Below the pieces are notes generated by a model. The model was not told the origin of the DNA and searched no databases. It saw only the letters and a program-made list of their open reading frames with translations. From Sphagnum compactum (lineage: Eukaryota; Bryophyta; Sphagnopsida; Sphagnales), in NCBI GenBank assembly GCA_965153455.1, contig OZ234494.1, positions 17,050,001 to 17,114,000 on the forward strand: a DNA stretch of 64,000 nucleotides. The letters run 5' to 3'. Below are positions 24,772-36,949 of this stretch, one piece after another (within the stretch, counting starts at the first letter, position 1; every line of letters begins with the position of its first letter). A program made the position numbers and the translations under genes.

Positions 24772-25483
24772 ACCAAAAGAGAGTTCGAGAGAGAGATATG
24801 CAGAAACATAGAGACGACCAGTCATGGTGAGCGTACAGACCCCAGACCGGGTCTGAGCTTCCTAATCTTCTGATCTGCACCACACCCCACTCTAACAATC
24901 TACAGAACACATGAACACACGATGCCTGATCCTTCAACAGAAATGATCTGCTCAAAACAAGGATCAACAAATCGGATCACATGGTGCAAATCCCTGCGCC
25001 TTAAATCAGATTAACAAACCAAGGACTGTCTCATGTTCGATCTACAATGCGCATCTTCTTGGATCCCACAAATTAACAAACCAAACACCGTCTCGTGCCT
25101 TCCATGATAATTGCATTCAGGGACTACACAGCAACTCAGCAAGACACTGGCGTAGCGGAAGAAAATCAGCAACAAGCTAAGCAGCTGCTCGCACCAGAGA
25201 GAACAACGCTAAAACTAGCAAAACCAGAATGCTGCCTTAGTCTGCCAATCTTTCTCCTCAAAATGCCACCCCTCCCTCCAAAATTCCAGCCGTTTCATCC
25301 TTGGCTTCCAGCTCAAGCTTTCCCATGCACCGTTACGAGTCCCCAAAATCATAAAATCGCCGCCTTTATTAAGTCCGTTTTTCGACGAGTTTAATTCCTT
25401 AAATCCTTAAAGCAAAAAAATCAGATTTCCAAACTCGGTAGCCATAATCAGGTTTTCGTTCGGCCACCCCACAACCGGTCACA
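24772..25483 (-). repeat. 3' LTR of the gypsy element
   Basis: About 712 bp matching 31763-32482. The plus-strand left edge is ACCAAAAGAGAGTTCGAG and the right edge ...CACAACCGGTCACA, so the minus-strand LTR starts TGTGACCGG. It lacks the 7-bp ATTCATG found in the other LTR near 32331. Confidence 0.9.
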
Positions 25484-25519
25484 TATGTCACCCCTCCGTT
25501 CCTCAAAAAGCTGAGTCCC
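25484..25519 (-). other. Polypurine-like tract next to the 3' LTR
   Basis: Between the polyprotein's TGA and the 3' LTR, the minus strand reads a purine-rich GAGGAACGGAGGGG then TGACATA before TGTGACC. This is the expected site for plus-strand priming, although the purine run does not directly touch the LTR. Confidence 0.5.
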
Positions 25520-28500
25520 TCAGCTCTTCTGACTTCGTGGAGTGTGATAGACTTGAAGATCCCTGCGGGGTCTTTCCCACTGATTCCCATCAGCGTCCTG
25601 AATAATGCATATCCGGCTCCCTTCTTCGAAATCAAGATTCCCAATCCCGTCAGTATGCGCAACAAACAGGTATGGACCTTCCCAGCTGGCAGTCAAAGCC
25701 TTCTTCTTCCCGGGTTTCTTCATCTTGACCATCGTTTCACCAGCAACCAGACCTTCAAAGGCCTGCTTCCCTTTTCTGGTAGCATAGGTCCTTTTCTGCT
25801 TCTGCTATGCCTGTTCTACATTGAGCAGAACATTCTCATGAATGCTGGCAATCAACTTCACCTTCTGCATAAACTATTCTGCGGTAGTCTCCACATCAAT
25901 AGTGTCATCAACTTCGGCAGTCAATGAGTGTAAATAGTTGTCAGCCCTCAGGCGTGGTGTACGCCCAGTCAAAATCATGAAAGGAGAGAACTTTGTGCTG
26001 GACTGAATCACGCATCTGTATCCAAACATAACCTTTGCCAGTTGCTCATCCCAGCAATTTGCATTGTCACGTACTGCAGACAGTATCGTTATGCCATGCT
26101 TGATCGTCTTGATCAGACGTTCAGCCATACCATTGCACTGTGGCCATTGAGGCGCAGTGTGTTGATGATGAATCCCGTAGTCTTTGCACATGGTGTCAAA
26201 CTTTGCTGCCCACTCTCCTCCATTGTCGGTCAACACAAATTTGGGTACTCCGTACCTGCAGATCACATCATCCTCCAAAAACCTGGCTGCTGTCTTGGCT
26301 CCATGATCAGCTACAGCTTTTGCCTCGCACCACTTCGAATAGTGGTCAATAGCTACTAGGATGTATCTGTTGCCTGACTTGGTTTCAGGCAATGGCCCTG
26401 CAGTATCCATAGCCACTCTATAAAACAAGTCACAAACAGGTATGCTCTTCAACTCTTCATCTTCAGAGTGTATACTCCCCATCCTTCTCACCATCTGACA
26501 CTGCTGGCATACCCTTACTACGGTCTTGACATCCTCAGTTCGGTTATGCCAAAAATATCTTCTACACACTTCAGCTAGAGTCCGTTCTTCTCCAAAGTGC
26601 CCCAGGTCCTTATGCATCTGGACTACTAGTCCTATGCGGTCCTTTGGTTTTGGCACCAACAGCCCTTTGAAGTACAGAGACTGCCCCTGCCAGTGGTAAT
26701 TGAGTATCCTCTTCCTTGCTCTTTTGGATTCCAGAGGATCAACAGTGGCAGGCAGCATTCCTCCTTGCAGTAATTCCATGCAGCTGACATCTTCCCATAT
26801 GTCACTGCTCCTTGAGTCTGCTGCACACTCCTCCTCCTCATCAAGATCTGCGGATTGAAAATCGTGTTCACCCGCTTCCAACAGCCGCTGAGCTGCCAAG
26901 ACCAGCTCCAGTTGCTGTTGCTTGTCATAGTAATGAGGTCTTTTCCTCTGCAGAACCATCCTAGCAGTACTGCTCTGCACAGTTTCACCCCCCTTTCTAT
27001 CTTTAGCCTCACACGAAATGAGCTCCTGGGGCTGGTCGTCCTCAGATATAACGTCAATCACATACAGATGGTGGTCACTGAGGCGCATAGAGTGGTTGAT
27101 CCCAAAACAACAGGTATGATGTTGTACTGACTTCCTGTCCTTCCTTCTGATTCCGAACCATTCCATCTCTGTGCCAGTCTGAACAAAGAGAAGCTTCCCT
27201 TTTTCCAAATGTGTGTCGGTCTACGCATTCCCAATGTCTTGGATTTCCTCACAGAAATCATCATCTTCTATGGTTGGTCCAATTGGATTTCTACTCAAGG
27301 CATCAACATTAGTGTGTCTGAGGCCTGGTCGGTGCACAATTTTAAAGCTAAAGTCCTGCAACATGTCAATCCATCTGCCTCGCCTGCCATGTGCGTCAGA
27401 CACAGTTGCCAACCACTCGAGTGGTTTGTGATTAGTGCGCAAAACAAAGTGATTCCTGTACAAGTACTGCCTAAAGTGCATGATGCCCCATATGAGTGCA
27501 TAGCACTCTCCCTCCATGGGATGGAATTTCTTCTGTGCCTCTGTCAGACTCTTGCTGGCATAGGCTACCACCTTCTCCAATTTCCCTTCTCTCTGGGACA
27601 AAATGGCTCCGACCCCCTTGGGTGACCAGTCAACATCCAGACAGAATGCCCTCTCGAAATCAGGTCGTATGAGGATGGGTGCCTCAACCAGCGCTGCCCT
27701 TAATGCTTGGAATGCCTGCTGACAACCCATATTCCACGCAAAATCAACATCCTTTCTGGTCAGCTTGAATAGTGGAGCTGCTAGTCGCGCATAACCTCTG
27801 ACATACTTCCGGTAATACCCTGTCAAACCTAAGAACGATCTGACGTTCGTGATAGTCCTTGGCTGGGGAAAATGCAGAATTGCCTCAATCTTACCCGGAT
27901 CAGGTCTGGTGCCATTCTCACTAACAACATGGCCTAGGAATGTAATACTTTTTGCAGCAAAGCAACACTTGTTCGGGTTCAGTTTGAGATTCACTTCCCT
28001 GAGTTTGCACAGAACCATATCCAGATGCTGAAGATGCTCCTCCCAACTTTCGCTGTGGACGTTGAGGTCATCCACAAACACCTTCAGGAATTTGCTACCC
28101 AAGTCCTTAAAGACTTCTGACATAGTTCTAGTGAACGTGCTTGTCGCATTCTTCAAACCAAATGGCATGACCGTCCAGTCATACAATCCGGTCTTGGTGA
28201 TCAAAGCAGTCTTCTTCACATCTTCTGGAGCCATTCGAATATGCCAGAAGCCAGACTACAAGTCTAGAGCAGTAAACCATGCCGAGCTCCCCAGCTGATC
28301 AATCACATCCTCCACGAGTGGCATTGGAAATGAGTCACGTCGTGTTTGTGCGTTGAGTGGTCGGTAGTCCCCACAGAAATGCCTGCTCCCATCCTTCTTT
28401 ACTGGTAAAGTCACTCGACAGGCATATTCGGAACTGCTGGGCCTCATCTTGCCCAATTCTACCAAAACGTCGATTTGCCTTTTCACTTCGGCCTCTTCCC

Positions 28501-29902
28501 AATAGGACAATCTACCAGGAGATGCTCTGCAAGGCGGGAACCCTTGCGTATCCACAAAATGTTCCCCAACAGTACAGCAACCCAACTCACCCTTGTTCCA
28601 AGCAAAAACATCCTGGTATCGTTCCAGAATTCTCCAAAGTTGCTGCTGTCCTCCCTCATCCAAACTGCTATCTATCCTAATTCGCTGATAGATCTCCCTC
28701 CACCTAGTGCCCATTTCTTCATGGCTGGATGATCCCAATAGCTCGGTAGTACTGCGACCAGAGTCGTCATCCTTGATCTGGACAGACTGCAGCAGCGTCG
28801 GACTTGATGGAGTGTCCCTTGGGCTGGGTTGCTGTAGCATAAGTGCCACAGCAGCATCAGGCGTGCATTCACACATGGCGCGTCTGTTTTGCTCTGCATC
28901 AGCCACCCACCTCATCCAATCTGCGTAGTCGTCCGCATCCGTGAGCTCTTCATTCATGAAGTCATCAGCCTGCTCCTGTAATATTAGTTGCAAAATCTCT
29001 GGCGGTCCTTCTGAGTTCACTAACTTCTCCAATTCATCTTCTCCAAATTCATCCTCATAATCAACTTGCTTCACTGGATTAGATACCGAATCACCATGCT
29101 CGCTACCATCAGTACTCGCATTAGAATCTGATGTAGACGCGGCATCTTCCTTGATCACAATTGTGCGATCCTGATCTGCCACCCAGTCAGGATCGTCACT
29201 GGTGGATGCGCTCTGCTAGATAGTCGTAGACTCCCGCATCAGAGTCTCCGAATTGATCCTCTACAACAGATTCACCATTGTCAAAGGTAATACATCCACG
29301 TTGGCACCTGGTCCATGCCTCACTTGGATTAAACCTCGTTCCACATCCACAATGGCGCCAATCTTTATGAGGAAATCTAGACCAAGTAACACATCGTAGC
29401 TGTCCGTATCAACCACCATGAATGTCATGGTGCACTGAACTCCCCCAACCTTCACTGGTGTTTCGTCAAGTCTGCCAAGAGCCTGCGTGACGACTCCTGA
29501 AGCTGTCTTGTGAGTCTCCGATCCAGTGACAAGGTGCATCATTCCTAGTTCCCTTACGACAGCAGCTGCCATAACGGACATAGAGGCTCCTGTGTCCACC
29601 AATCCCTCAACAATATAGTTGTTGATTTCTACAAGCAGATACAGAGTCTTGCTTCGATGGGTCTTGTTGATGCAGATCTTCCTCAGTGTAGGGACTACAG
29701 ACACCATCGACACCTGATTCTCACTTGCTTCCGAATCCCTCCTTCGCCTAGCCAACTTTACTAGGCTTTCAAGATGTTCCAGCTCTCCTGGAATCATCAG
29801 AATGGTTTCCATAGGTGAAAAAGAAACTTTCCCTTTTATGAAGTGTGAGAGAATTTTGGACCTGACCGCAGCGTCTCGGTCAGCTCCCAGTCCATCTCCC
29901 AC
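25520..29902 (-). pseudogene. pol: pol: protease, reverse transcriptase, RNase H, integrase (one frame, multiple stops)
   Basis: All segments lie in one minus-strand frame. Protease (29261-29902) has DTGAS and the second flap-side motif VLLGLDFL. RT (about 27700-28700) has FCGDYRPLN, FTALDL then a stop then SGFWHI, MPFGLKNAT, the catalytic FVDDLNV and RSFLGLTGYYRKYV. RNase H starts at LDVDWSPKGVGAILSQ, and ALSRNP marks its end. Integrase has an HHCC finger (H-x4-H in HKDLGHFG and CQQC), then the D-D-E core in MDTAGPLP, VLTDNGGEW and GMAERLIK, then a GPY/F-like WEGPYLF. Internal stops are at complement 29261, 29216, 28256, 27221, 25874 and 25805, every one TAG. The natural end is TGA at 25520. 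Reading through TAG as a sense codon would give an uninterrupted polyprotein here. Confidence 0.9.
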
Positions 29903-29905
29903 GGT

Positions 29906-30902
29906 TTAAGGGGTCGGTTCAGCCCCTCCTGCTGCTACTTCTACAGGTACTCTCCTTCTAGGTACCCTCGTGTGAGAGAAGAGATTCTCACTCCCACACA
30001 ACTTGTTGAGTTGTTGCAAGGTTGCCGCTTCATCACTAAGCAACACCTCCAAGAAGTTTGTTGCTCCAGAATGTGATTTCCCATCTTTGGGCTTCTTCCA
30101 ACATCTGTCTTCAGAATGTCCCAGACCTGAGCAATAGGTACACTTGATTCCACAATTTTCTGTCCTATGAAGCATACCGCACTTTGCACATTTCGGCCGT
30201 GCTTCATTCAGCCTTGGACAGGTGGTGGCCTTCCCCTCCCTTGCAGATCTGGCATCCTCCTATGACCGTGGAAGGAGATGGTGCCTCTGCATTACGTATA
30301 GTCCCCTTGAAGAAATTGACAAGCGTTTCATTCAACGCAGTGACCTGCTTCTCCATTATAGTTTCTGCGGTCCCCTCTTCCTGCTCCTCCTTAAGAGGTT
30401 CAAATGGCGTCTCACCAAGCTCGCCCAACACCCTTTCCACCTCAATTGCAGCACCCACTAACTCCTCAATGTCTGCAAACGTCCTGACCACACACAATTT
30501 GCGGATTTCAGGCCTCAATCTGGCTAAAAATCGTCTCCTTTGCTCTGCGTCTTGTATCTGGCCCTTTTGAAATAATTTATCGAGACGTTCAAAATACTTC
30601 TGAACTCTCTCCTTAGGTTCCTGCTTGATGGCATCCAGCTTCATTCGGATGTCATCAACATCAATACCTCCATACTTCTGCACAATCAAATTCCTCAACT
30701 CAGTCCAATCAGCTGGCGCTGGTTGCAACCTCCTGAACCATTCCTTAGCTCTGCCCCTCAAGTTCAACTTCGCGATCTTGAACAGCTTATCTGCATTCAG
30801 GTCCCGCACCTCCGCAGCCATGGTGAGTCTATCTGCCCAATCGGTAACATCTTCATACTCCCGTCCCCAAAACAATTCATCCATTCCCTGGGGACTAGTC
30901 AT
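29906..30902 (-). pseudogene. gag: gag: retrotransposon capsid/nucleocapsid, frameshifted
   Basis: The start is taken at ATG 30902 (MTSPQGMDELFWG). A retrotrans_gag-type capsid core follows (KIAKLNLRGRAKEWFRRL, LIVQKYGG and KYFERLDKLFQKGQ). The C-terminal part has zinc knuckles: a broken CQIC-GH one near 30230, then CAKCGMLHRTENC and CTYCSGLGHSEDRC. Near 30206 the frame shifts, so the first knuckle is split and the rest of gag runs in the pol frame. The segment ends with TAA at 29906 and pol follows in the same frame with no gap, so gag-pol was either one frame or separated by this stop. Confidence 0.85.
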
Positions 30903-31036
30903 CTTATAAACGTTCAGCTGCACACCACAATTGCATACACTCCACCCACAGTCCCTCAAACCACAATCAAATAACAACAAAATTGATCAGCTTTTCAGCT
31001 GCTTTTGTTCATGTTCGACTTTGAGATAGACACACA

Positions 31037-31703
31037 TCACCCGCACCACTCTGTAAAATCAGACTGAGCTCCCTCAGCTACTGGACTCAATGGTGTAGCA
31101 TTAGAAGCAATAGTAGTAAAGTTTTGCTCATCTGTAGACTCTTGCTAGAACTGCCACTCTCTCTCCTGATTTCGCCATACCCTCCAGCTTATAAGGCGAG
31201 ATTTAGATCCGCCATGCTCCACCCTAAGTATGCGATCTCCCTCCTGAAACAAATCTTCCACACCAGGGATATACAATCTAACAAAATGGTCAGGCGACAC
31301 GGCTAGCTTAGGAATCCAAATGTCTCCAACCCTCGGAACACTACGTTGTCTCTCAGCAAGGAGAGGTGACACTCTATGCAAGATAGGAGGTATAATAAAA
31401 TTGGGTCTGCAACTGTGAGGTCGAAGCCCACCCCCTTGTTCCATTTGTCACCTTCAACCAAACCTGTGCACGAGTGTAAAAACCACTATGAGCTACCTCT
31501 ACTGCGATATCTCCAACTCGAGCTTCATCTAGATCTATTCCTACAAGTCTCACTACTCCAAAACCCAAAAGACGCAGAATCACAGCCCCCCTCTGTGGTC
31601 CGTTCTGAGTAGTAAGAAAATCGAATCTGTTAACAAGCTATTGTTCGCGAATTTCCTGAGTCACTTCTTCTACAGGAACCTCATCCGCACTAGATGAAGA
31701 CAT
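31037..31703 (-). pseudogene. Accessory ORF upstream of gag in the gypsy element, function unknown
   Basis: Between the primer site and gag the minus strand has protein-like text starting at ATG 31703 (MSSSSADEVPVEEVTQEIRE). It continues with GAVILRLLGFGVVRLVGIDL, DIAVEVAHSGFYTRAQVWLK, then after a frameshift near 31400 PRVGDIWIPKLAVSPDHFV and YIPGVEDLFQEGDRILRVEH, ending at TGA 31037. TAG stops lie at complement 31638 and 31145. About 220 codons originally. I recognise no domain. Its even composition and shared decay style with pol argue that it was coding. It could be an extra N-terminal gag module or a separate ORF as in some plant elements. Confidence 0.55.
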
Positions 31704-31754
31704 GACTCTCAATGATCATTCTAACTAAACATCCACAGGTTCCTGTAGATACCA

Positions 31755-31766
31755 GCTCTCATACCA
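31755..31766 (-). other. Primer binding site, initiator tRNA-Met type
   Basis: The minus strand reads TGGTATGAGAGC directly after the 5' LTR, one mismatch from TGGTATCAGAGC, the sequence matching the 3' end of plant initiator tRNA-Met. Confidence 0.8.
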
Positions 31767-32482
31767 AAAGAGAGTTCGAGAGAGAGATATGCAGAAACAT
31801 GGAGACAACCAGTCATGGTGAGCGTACAGACCCCAGACCGGGTCTGAGCTTCCTGATCTTCTGATCTGCACCACACCCCACTCTAACAATCTACAGAACA
31901 CATGAACACACGATGCCTGATCCTTCAACAGAAATGATCTGCTCAAAACAAGGATCAACAAATCGGATCACAGGGTGCAAATCCCTGCGCCTTAAATCAA
32001 ATTAACAAACCAAGGACTGTCTCATGTTCGATCTACAATGCGCATCTTCTTGGATCCCACAGATTAACAAACCAAGCACCGTCTCGTGCCTTCCATGATA
32101 ATTGCATTCAGGGACTACACAACAACTCAGCAAGACACTAGCGCAGCGGAAGAAAATCAGCAACAAGCTAAGCAGCTGCTCGCACCAGAGAGAACAACGC
32201 TAAAACTAGCAAAGCCAGAATGCTGCCTCAATCTGCCAATCTTTCTCCTCAAAATGCCACCCCTCCCTCCAAAATTCCAGCCGTTTCATCCTTGGCTTCC
32301 AGCTCAAGCTTTCCCATGCACCGTTACGAGATTCATGTCCCCAAAATCATAAAATCGCCGCCTTCATTAAGTCCGTTTTTCGGCAAGTTTAATTCCTTAA
32401 ACCCTTAAAAGCAAAAAGATCAGATTTCCAAACTCGGTAGCCATAATCAGGTTTTCGTTCGGCCACCCCACAACCAGTCACA
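31763..32482 (-). repeat. 5' LTR of the gypsy element
   Basis: About 720 bp, the partner of 24772-25483. The shared ACCA at the left edge overlaps the primer site, so the true LTR end is probably at 31767. It carries the extra ATTCATG absent from the other LTR. Confidence 0.9.
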
Positions 32483-32489
32483 ACATGGT

Positions 32490-35400
32490 ATCCAAACATG
32501 GTTTAAACTATGTGAAATGACGTGATTCAATATACCTTCAATTTTCATAAAGATTAAAAATCATTTAAATTGTTTTTGGAGTATTTGTGTTTTTAATACA
32601 TAGGTACACTACATTTTTTTTCACAAATATACTCGAATCTCTCACTTTATAAAATGGAATCAAATAATTTCTTTTCTAATATTTTTCCTTTGTTATATTT
32701 TAATATAGTATGTAAAAATATTGTGAAATTCTATCAAAAGTTTGAAATGGGATACATTCGAACATTCACACCTTTAGAAAGTAGTACAATATGAGACCCC
32801 AAAGGGTTTTCACACACAACAACAATTGATTGCCTTTCAAAAGTGTCCCAAGTCCATAGGTTTGACTTGTAAACCAATTTGTTTTTGACATTCTTGGCCC
32901 CATAGTCAACCAATGTGTTGTAAACCAAAGTCAAAGTTACTAGTTATTGTCCAATGTTTTTTATACTAAGTACTGATTGTTATTTTATTTTATTTTAGTA
33001 AACTAGTATAACACAAAATCAAAATGTACTTCTAAAAAACACTATATTTTTAGTACCTACTTGCTATTGCATTTCTCTTTTCTTCTCAAAGACATAATCA
33101 AACATGTGGTATTTTCTTCTTTGTTCATGGATCCAATGTAGTAACATGTAAAAAGAACAAATAGGGTGAAAGAATGTTACGAAAAGGCCAACTTGGGCAT
33201 TTTCACAACATATGTTTAAAATATACACTACAATTTTGGGTTTCACTTTTTTGTGTTGGGTTTTATATTTTGATTTTCACAAAGTTAATGTTATCTAATT
33301 TTTTTTAAATGAAAAAATATGAAATTTAAAGAATAATGGGTATATTTGTGGTATATGCATTATAATAAAACTTGTTTTTAATTTTATACTACTATAACTT
33401 GTATTGTTGGCCCAAGTTTTATCATGTTTTCAACTGTTTTTCCCTTCCAAAACCTGGTTTTTGGGAATTTATTTGAAATTTTAAAGGTAGAAATCACTTT
33501 TAAATCATTATCTCCCACATTTTGAATCCAAGTCTTACCAAAAAAATTTCATTAAATCCTGCTCATCGAGATCTTTCCAACAACACCAAAGCCACATTCC
33601 AATTCTTCCAAAATTTTCAGCTACCATTTAATTTTATTTTTAGTGAAAAAATCATTCAATATTCAAGAACTTTTGCACCACAAGTCCAAATGCCATGAAA
33701 ACAAGCCAATACACTCCTCCTCCTCCAAAGCTTCCCAAAGAGACCAAGAGCATGATCTAAAGCATCACGGTTCAATGGATCTCATTGATACAAACAAAAC
33801 AAAACAAAACAAACAAACAACCTTCCTTCATAAATAAATTGCATTAATTTTTTATTTGAATTTCAACCAAAAAATATTTCAAATGAATTTTTTTAAAATG
33901 TCCCACTTCACATTTCTTGTTACCTTTCCATTTGAATGTGATTGTTTGTGAAAACTTTAATTCACCACATATTTATAGTCATTACCCCAAAAAAAAACCC
34001 ATTAATGATATAATAATTATCCAACTCTTCACATAGCTCACAAACATATTTTAATCATATGGAATCACAATGTTTAATAGATATTACAAATTTCAAAAAG
34101 ATTAAGAAATATTTCAATCATTTCACAAGTATATAATTTTGCATTTTTAATACAATGTTGTGACATACATTTTTTTGGGTGCAAATTTACTTGGATATTA
34201 CATCATATATGAAATTTAAACATGTAGTTTTTCGGAAATTTTTTATTTCTTTGAATTTCAACAAGTTACTATAATATGCAAATTTAACATTGTAAAAATC
34301 CTTCATGATAATGACATGGTTGTAATTCAAACATGATAACCTTGAAAAATGGTACAATGTGACGATAATCTTGGCCCCTTACAATGTGCTTTCACCCAAC
34401 AACTAAAACTCTATAAAATGTGTCAATGTTTAAAAACAAATGGGAAAAGAAGTATAATATCCCAATCTTGCTTCCAAATCCCAAATTCCAATCCACTTAC
34501 TAATTATGTTCTTCAACTAATTACTTTCCCCCTTGTTACTATCTTGATTATGTCCTTAACACTTGCTATTGCAATTTTTCTTGTCATTTAAAGGTAAGTA
34601 GATTATTGGGCACCTAATTCCCCACTAACCCAAAATTTGATGGAAAACTTGAAGTTTTATAACAACAAATGCAAAATCAAATGGTAATTGTTTTATAACC
34701 TTTGTTTTTTTTAGGAATTATAGAACTCATCTCGAATACGATGTTGGATTTGCATTTCAAATGCTATAGGTTAATAAATAATATGTTGGAAAGGAGAAAA
34801 CACAATTGATTATAGGTGACTATGATAAGTATTATGTTTTATTTCCACTTTTAATTCATGCATATAATATTTTGAACCCCATTGTTGGTGGTGACATTGT
34901 TTTTGCTTCTATTATGAACAATTCAAAAAGTGCATGTCATTATATGACCTCATTGAAACTAACAAGGAAATGGTTTCATTGGTGATCAAGAAGCAATTGA
35001 GTCGCTACAGGATAAAGATAATGATTAATGATGAATGCCTTAGCCATCTTGCATGTTGGAAAGCTCATGAATCACAATTTACTTACATTGAGCACTTGTG
35101 TGATTCAACAAATTCTAAGAATTGTTGGGTTACAAATTAAGGTTAAAAAAATGTTCAACATTGTAATGTATGCACAAACAAGTCCAACATTCTTGATTGG
35201 GCATTTAAAACTTGGAGATGCTTGTGAACATTTATAAAAAGTAGTTTGGTGAGGAACAATGTCTAGGGAATATTTCATGGAAATGGAAGAAACTTTGATG
35301 GAAGAAAATGAACTTGACAATATAACTAAGATTGGGTTTTTGGAAGTAGATGATAACACAATTAGATTTTAGGGTTCTTGTTTTGTATTCAATTTTTTGT

Positions 35401-36222
35401 AGGTTTGATGTGAAGGTGGTATCTTGGGTTACACTAACATAAAGGTGGGCATTTGGAAATGATGAGATAGTTGAAGAATGTAAGGTTTGTCACACTAGTG
35501 TTGAATGAAGTTGGGAAAGTTGCAAGGTGCAAGAATGCCAAACGTAGGTGGAGATGATAGAGGGAAGGTGCATTTGTGGGAATCATGAGAATTAGATTTT
35601 ATGGTCCTTGAGAATTATTTGGGGATTTTCTAGTTTTTGGGAAATCTTTGAGGATTTTGTGAGGTTTTGGGATTCTTTGGGGATTCTATGGTCTTTGGGG
35701 AACTAATATGGAAGAACACAATGAATGTGACAAACTAATTATACTAATTGAAGGGTTGTTTAATCCAAGATGACCTACCATTTCTTCTTTCAAGGTCAAT
35801 TTGTGTTGTGTGTTAGGTTTTAGGAAGCATGCAAAGGTGATGAACTTGACCGATGAAGATGTTCTTATATAAGAACATTCTTCCTTCAAGGCTTAGCCTA
35901 GTTGTTGGCTCCATTCTAGCTCTCAAGCATTGGTTTAAGGGTTCTTCATATTGTAGATTTGCAACTTAGTTTCATAATAAAATTGTCCATTGTTTTAGGC
36001 AAATGTGTGTGTTTGCAAAAGTTGGATCATATAATTTATTCCTTAAGTAGATTTTTAGCAACACAATGAGGTTCAATGACTTTTTTAATTTTCAAATAGC
36101 TCCAAGTTAAAAATTCAAGTTTATTTAGATTGGAACTTATACAACAACTGACTGAAACCTTTCCCAATCTAACCGCTAACCAACCTACCTAAAGATAATT
36201 ACTACTCGAGAACTTGGACAAA
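32490..36222. other. Intergenic AT-rich region
   Basis: No gene supported. It contains the dispersed repeat at 33540-33840 and (AACAAA)n at about 33793-33822. Near 35580-35700 there is a GGGGATT-type G-rich repeat, followed by a TATATAAG box at about 35866. That last stretch could be an old LTR or promoter, but no partner repeat was found. Confidence 0.4.
33540..33840. repeat. Dispersed repeat, copy 2 (relative at about 5560-5880)
   Basis: Same order of short conserved phrases as copy 1, ending with AAACAAAACAAAACAAAACA. Divergence is high, so this is an old repeat family. Confidence 0.4.
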
Positions 36223-36350
36223 TTAAAAAGAAAAGAAAAACTAGATCTGGAATCATTCAACAAATAAGAACCTAAGTTGAAACAAGTTAAAAAGAAAAGA
36301 AAAACTAGATTTGGAATTGTTCAACAAATGAAAACCTAGGTTGGAACCAG
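36223..36350. repeat. Tandem duplication, unit 64 bp
   Basis: TTAAAAAGAAAAGAAAAACT begins at 36223 and 36287, followed in both by AGAT(C/T)TGGAAT, TTCAACAAAT and AACCTA(A/G)GTTG. Confidence 0.85.
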
Positions 36351-36949
36351 ATGACCCTTTTGACAAATTTTTGCGATAACTCAACAAGAATCTCTTCATA
36401 ATTTGATGGAAAAACTGGAATTGGACCCAACAAATGGTTATCAAAATTCCAAATATCCCAACAAGATGTAGAGCCATCCTTTATGGTGGAGGCAAAACCA
36501 AAATGGAGGTTATACTAAACAGTCAAGAACCGCCCAACCATGAGCATGTTTGTAATGCAGAATTGAATGTGGCTGTGCCAAATTGTTCATGCTTAATCAA
36601 GAAGAATTGCAACACCAGGAAGGTCAACTTGAGGTAAGTGATCGGCCCGATGAAAAGGACAGGGTGTCTGAGCTAGCTAGGAAATGGATGTCTAAAACAA
36701 CATCATGCATTGGACCTGTGAGTGTTTGGGCACGGGATCGAACTTAGCAATGGAATTTGGTTCAACTTGACCCAGAGGAAGGTGCTGGCAGCAAGGCAAG
36801 AGGCACTTCACATCTCAAGATGCTCTCTCATAAAGAAAACAATAGGCGGTGTGCTTTATGTTTGGGAATATGAAGCTTGTATCTGGACCTCGCAAAATGG
36901 GGAATGTGAATCATCTGAGAGGGAGTATGTGTAAAACAGTGCACTACAC

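Larger units (their letters stand above)
24772..32482 (-). mobile_element. Ty3/gypsy LTR retrotransposon, full length but inactivated
   Basis: On the minus strand the order is 5' LTR (31763-32482), primer site, 5' accessory ORF, gag, protease, RT, RNase H, integrase, polypurine-like tract, 3' LTR (24772-25483). RT before integrase marks it as Metaviridae (Ty3/gypsy). Integrase ends with a GPY/F-like module and no chromodomain is seen. The LTRs differ by about 20 substitutions over about 710 aligned bases, mostly transitions, plus a 7-bp and a 1-bp indel. That is roughly 97% identity, so insertion is not very recent. In-frame stops (eight TAG, one TAA) and at least two frameshifts make it non-autonomous. 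A target-site duplication could not be fixed by eye because the exact LTR ends are ambiguous. Confidence 0.93.

Noticed and set aside
24760-24775. Target-site duplication flanking the gypsy element
   Set aside because: Candidate ACAT/ATGT words occur on both sides but LTR ends are ambiguous by a few bases. Not secure enough to report.
34934-35240. Two overlapping plus-strand ORFs with transposase-like feel
   Set aside because: No catalytic motif or terminal repeat could be found. Similarity to hAT or gypsy proteins was only impressionistic.
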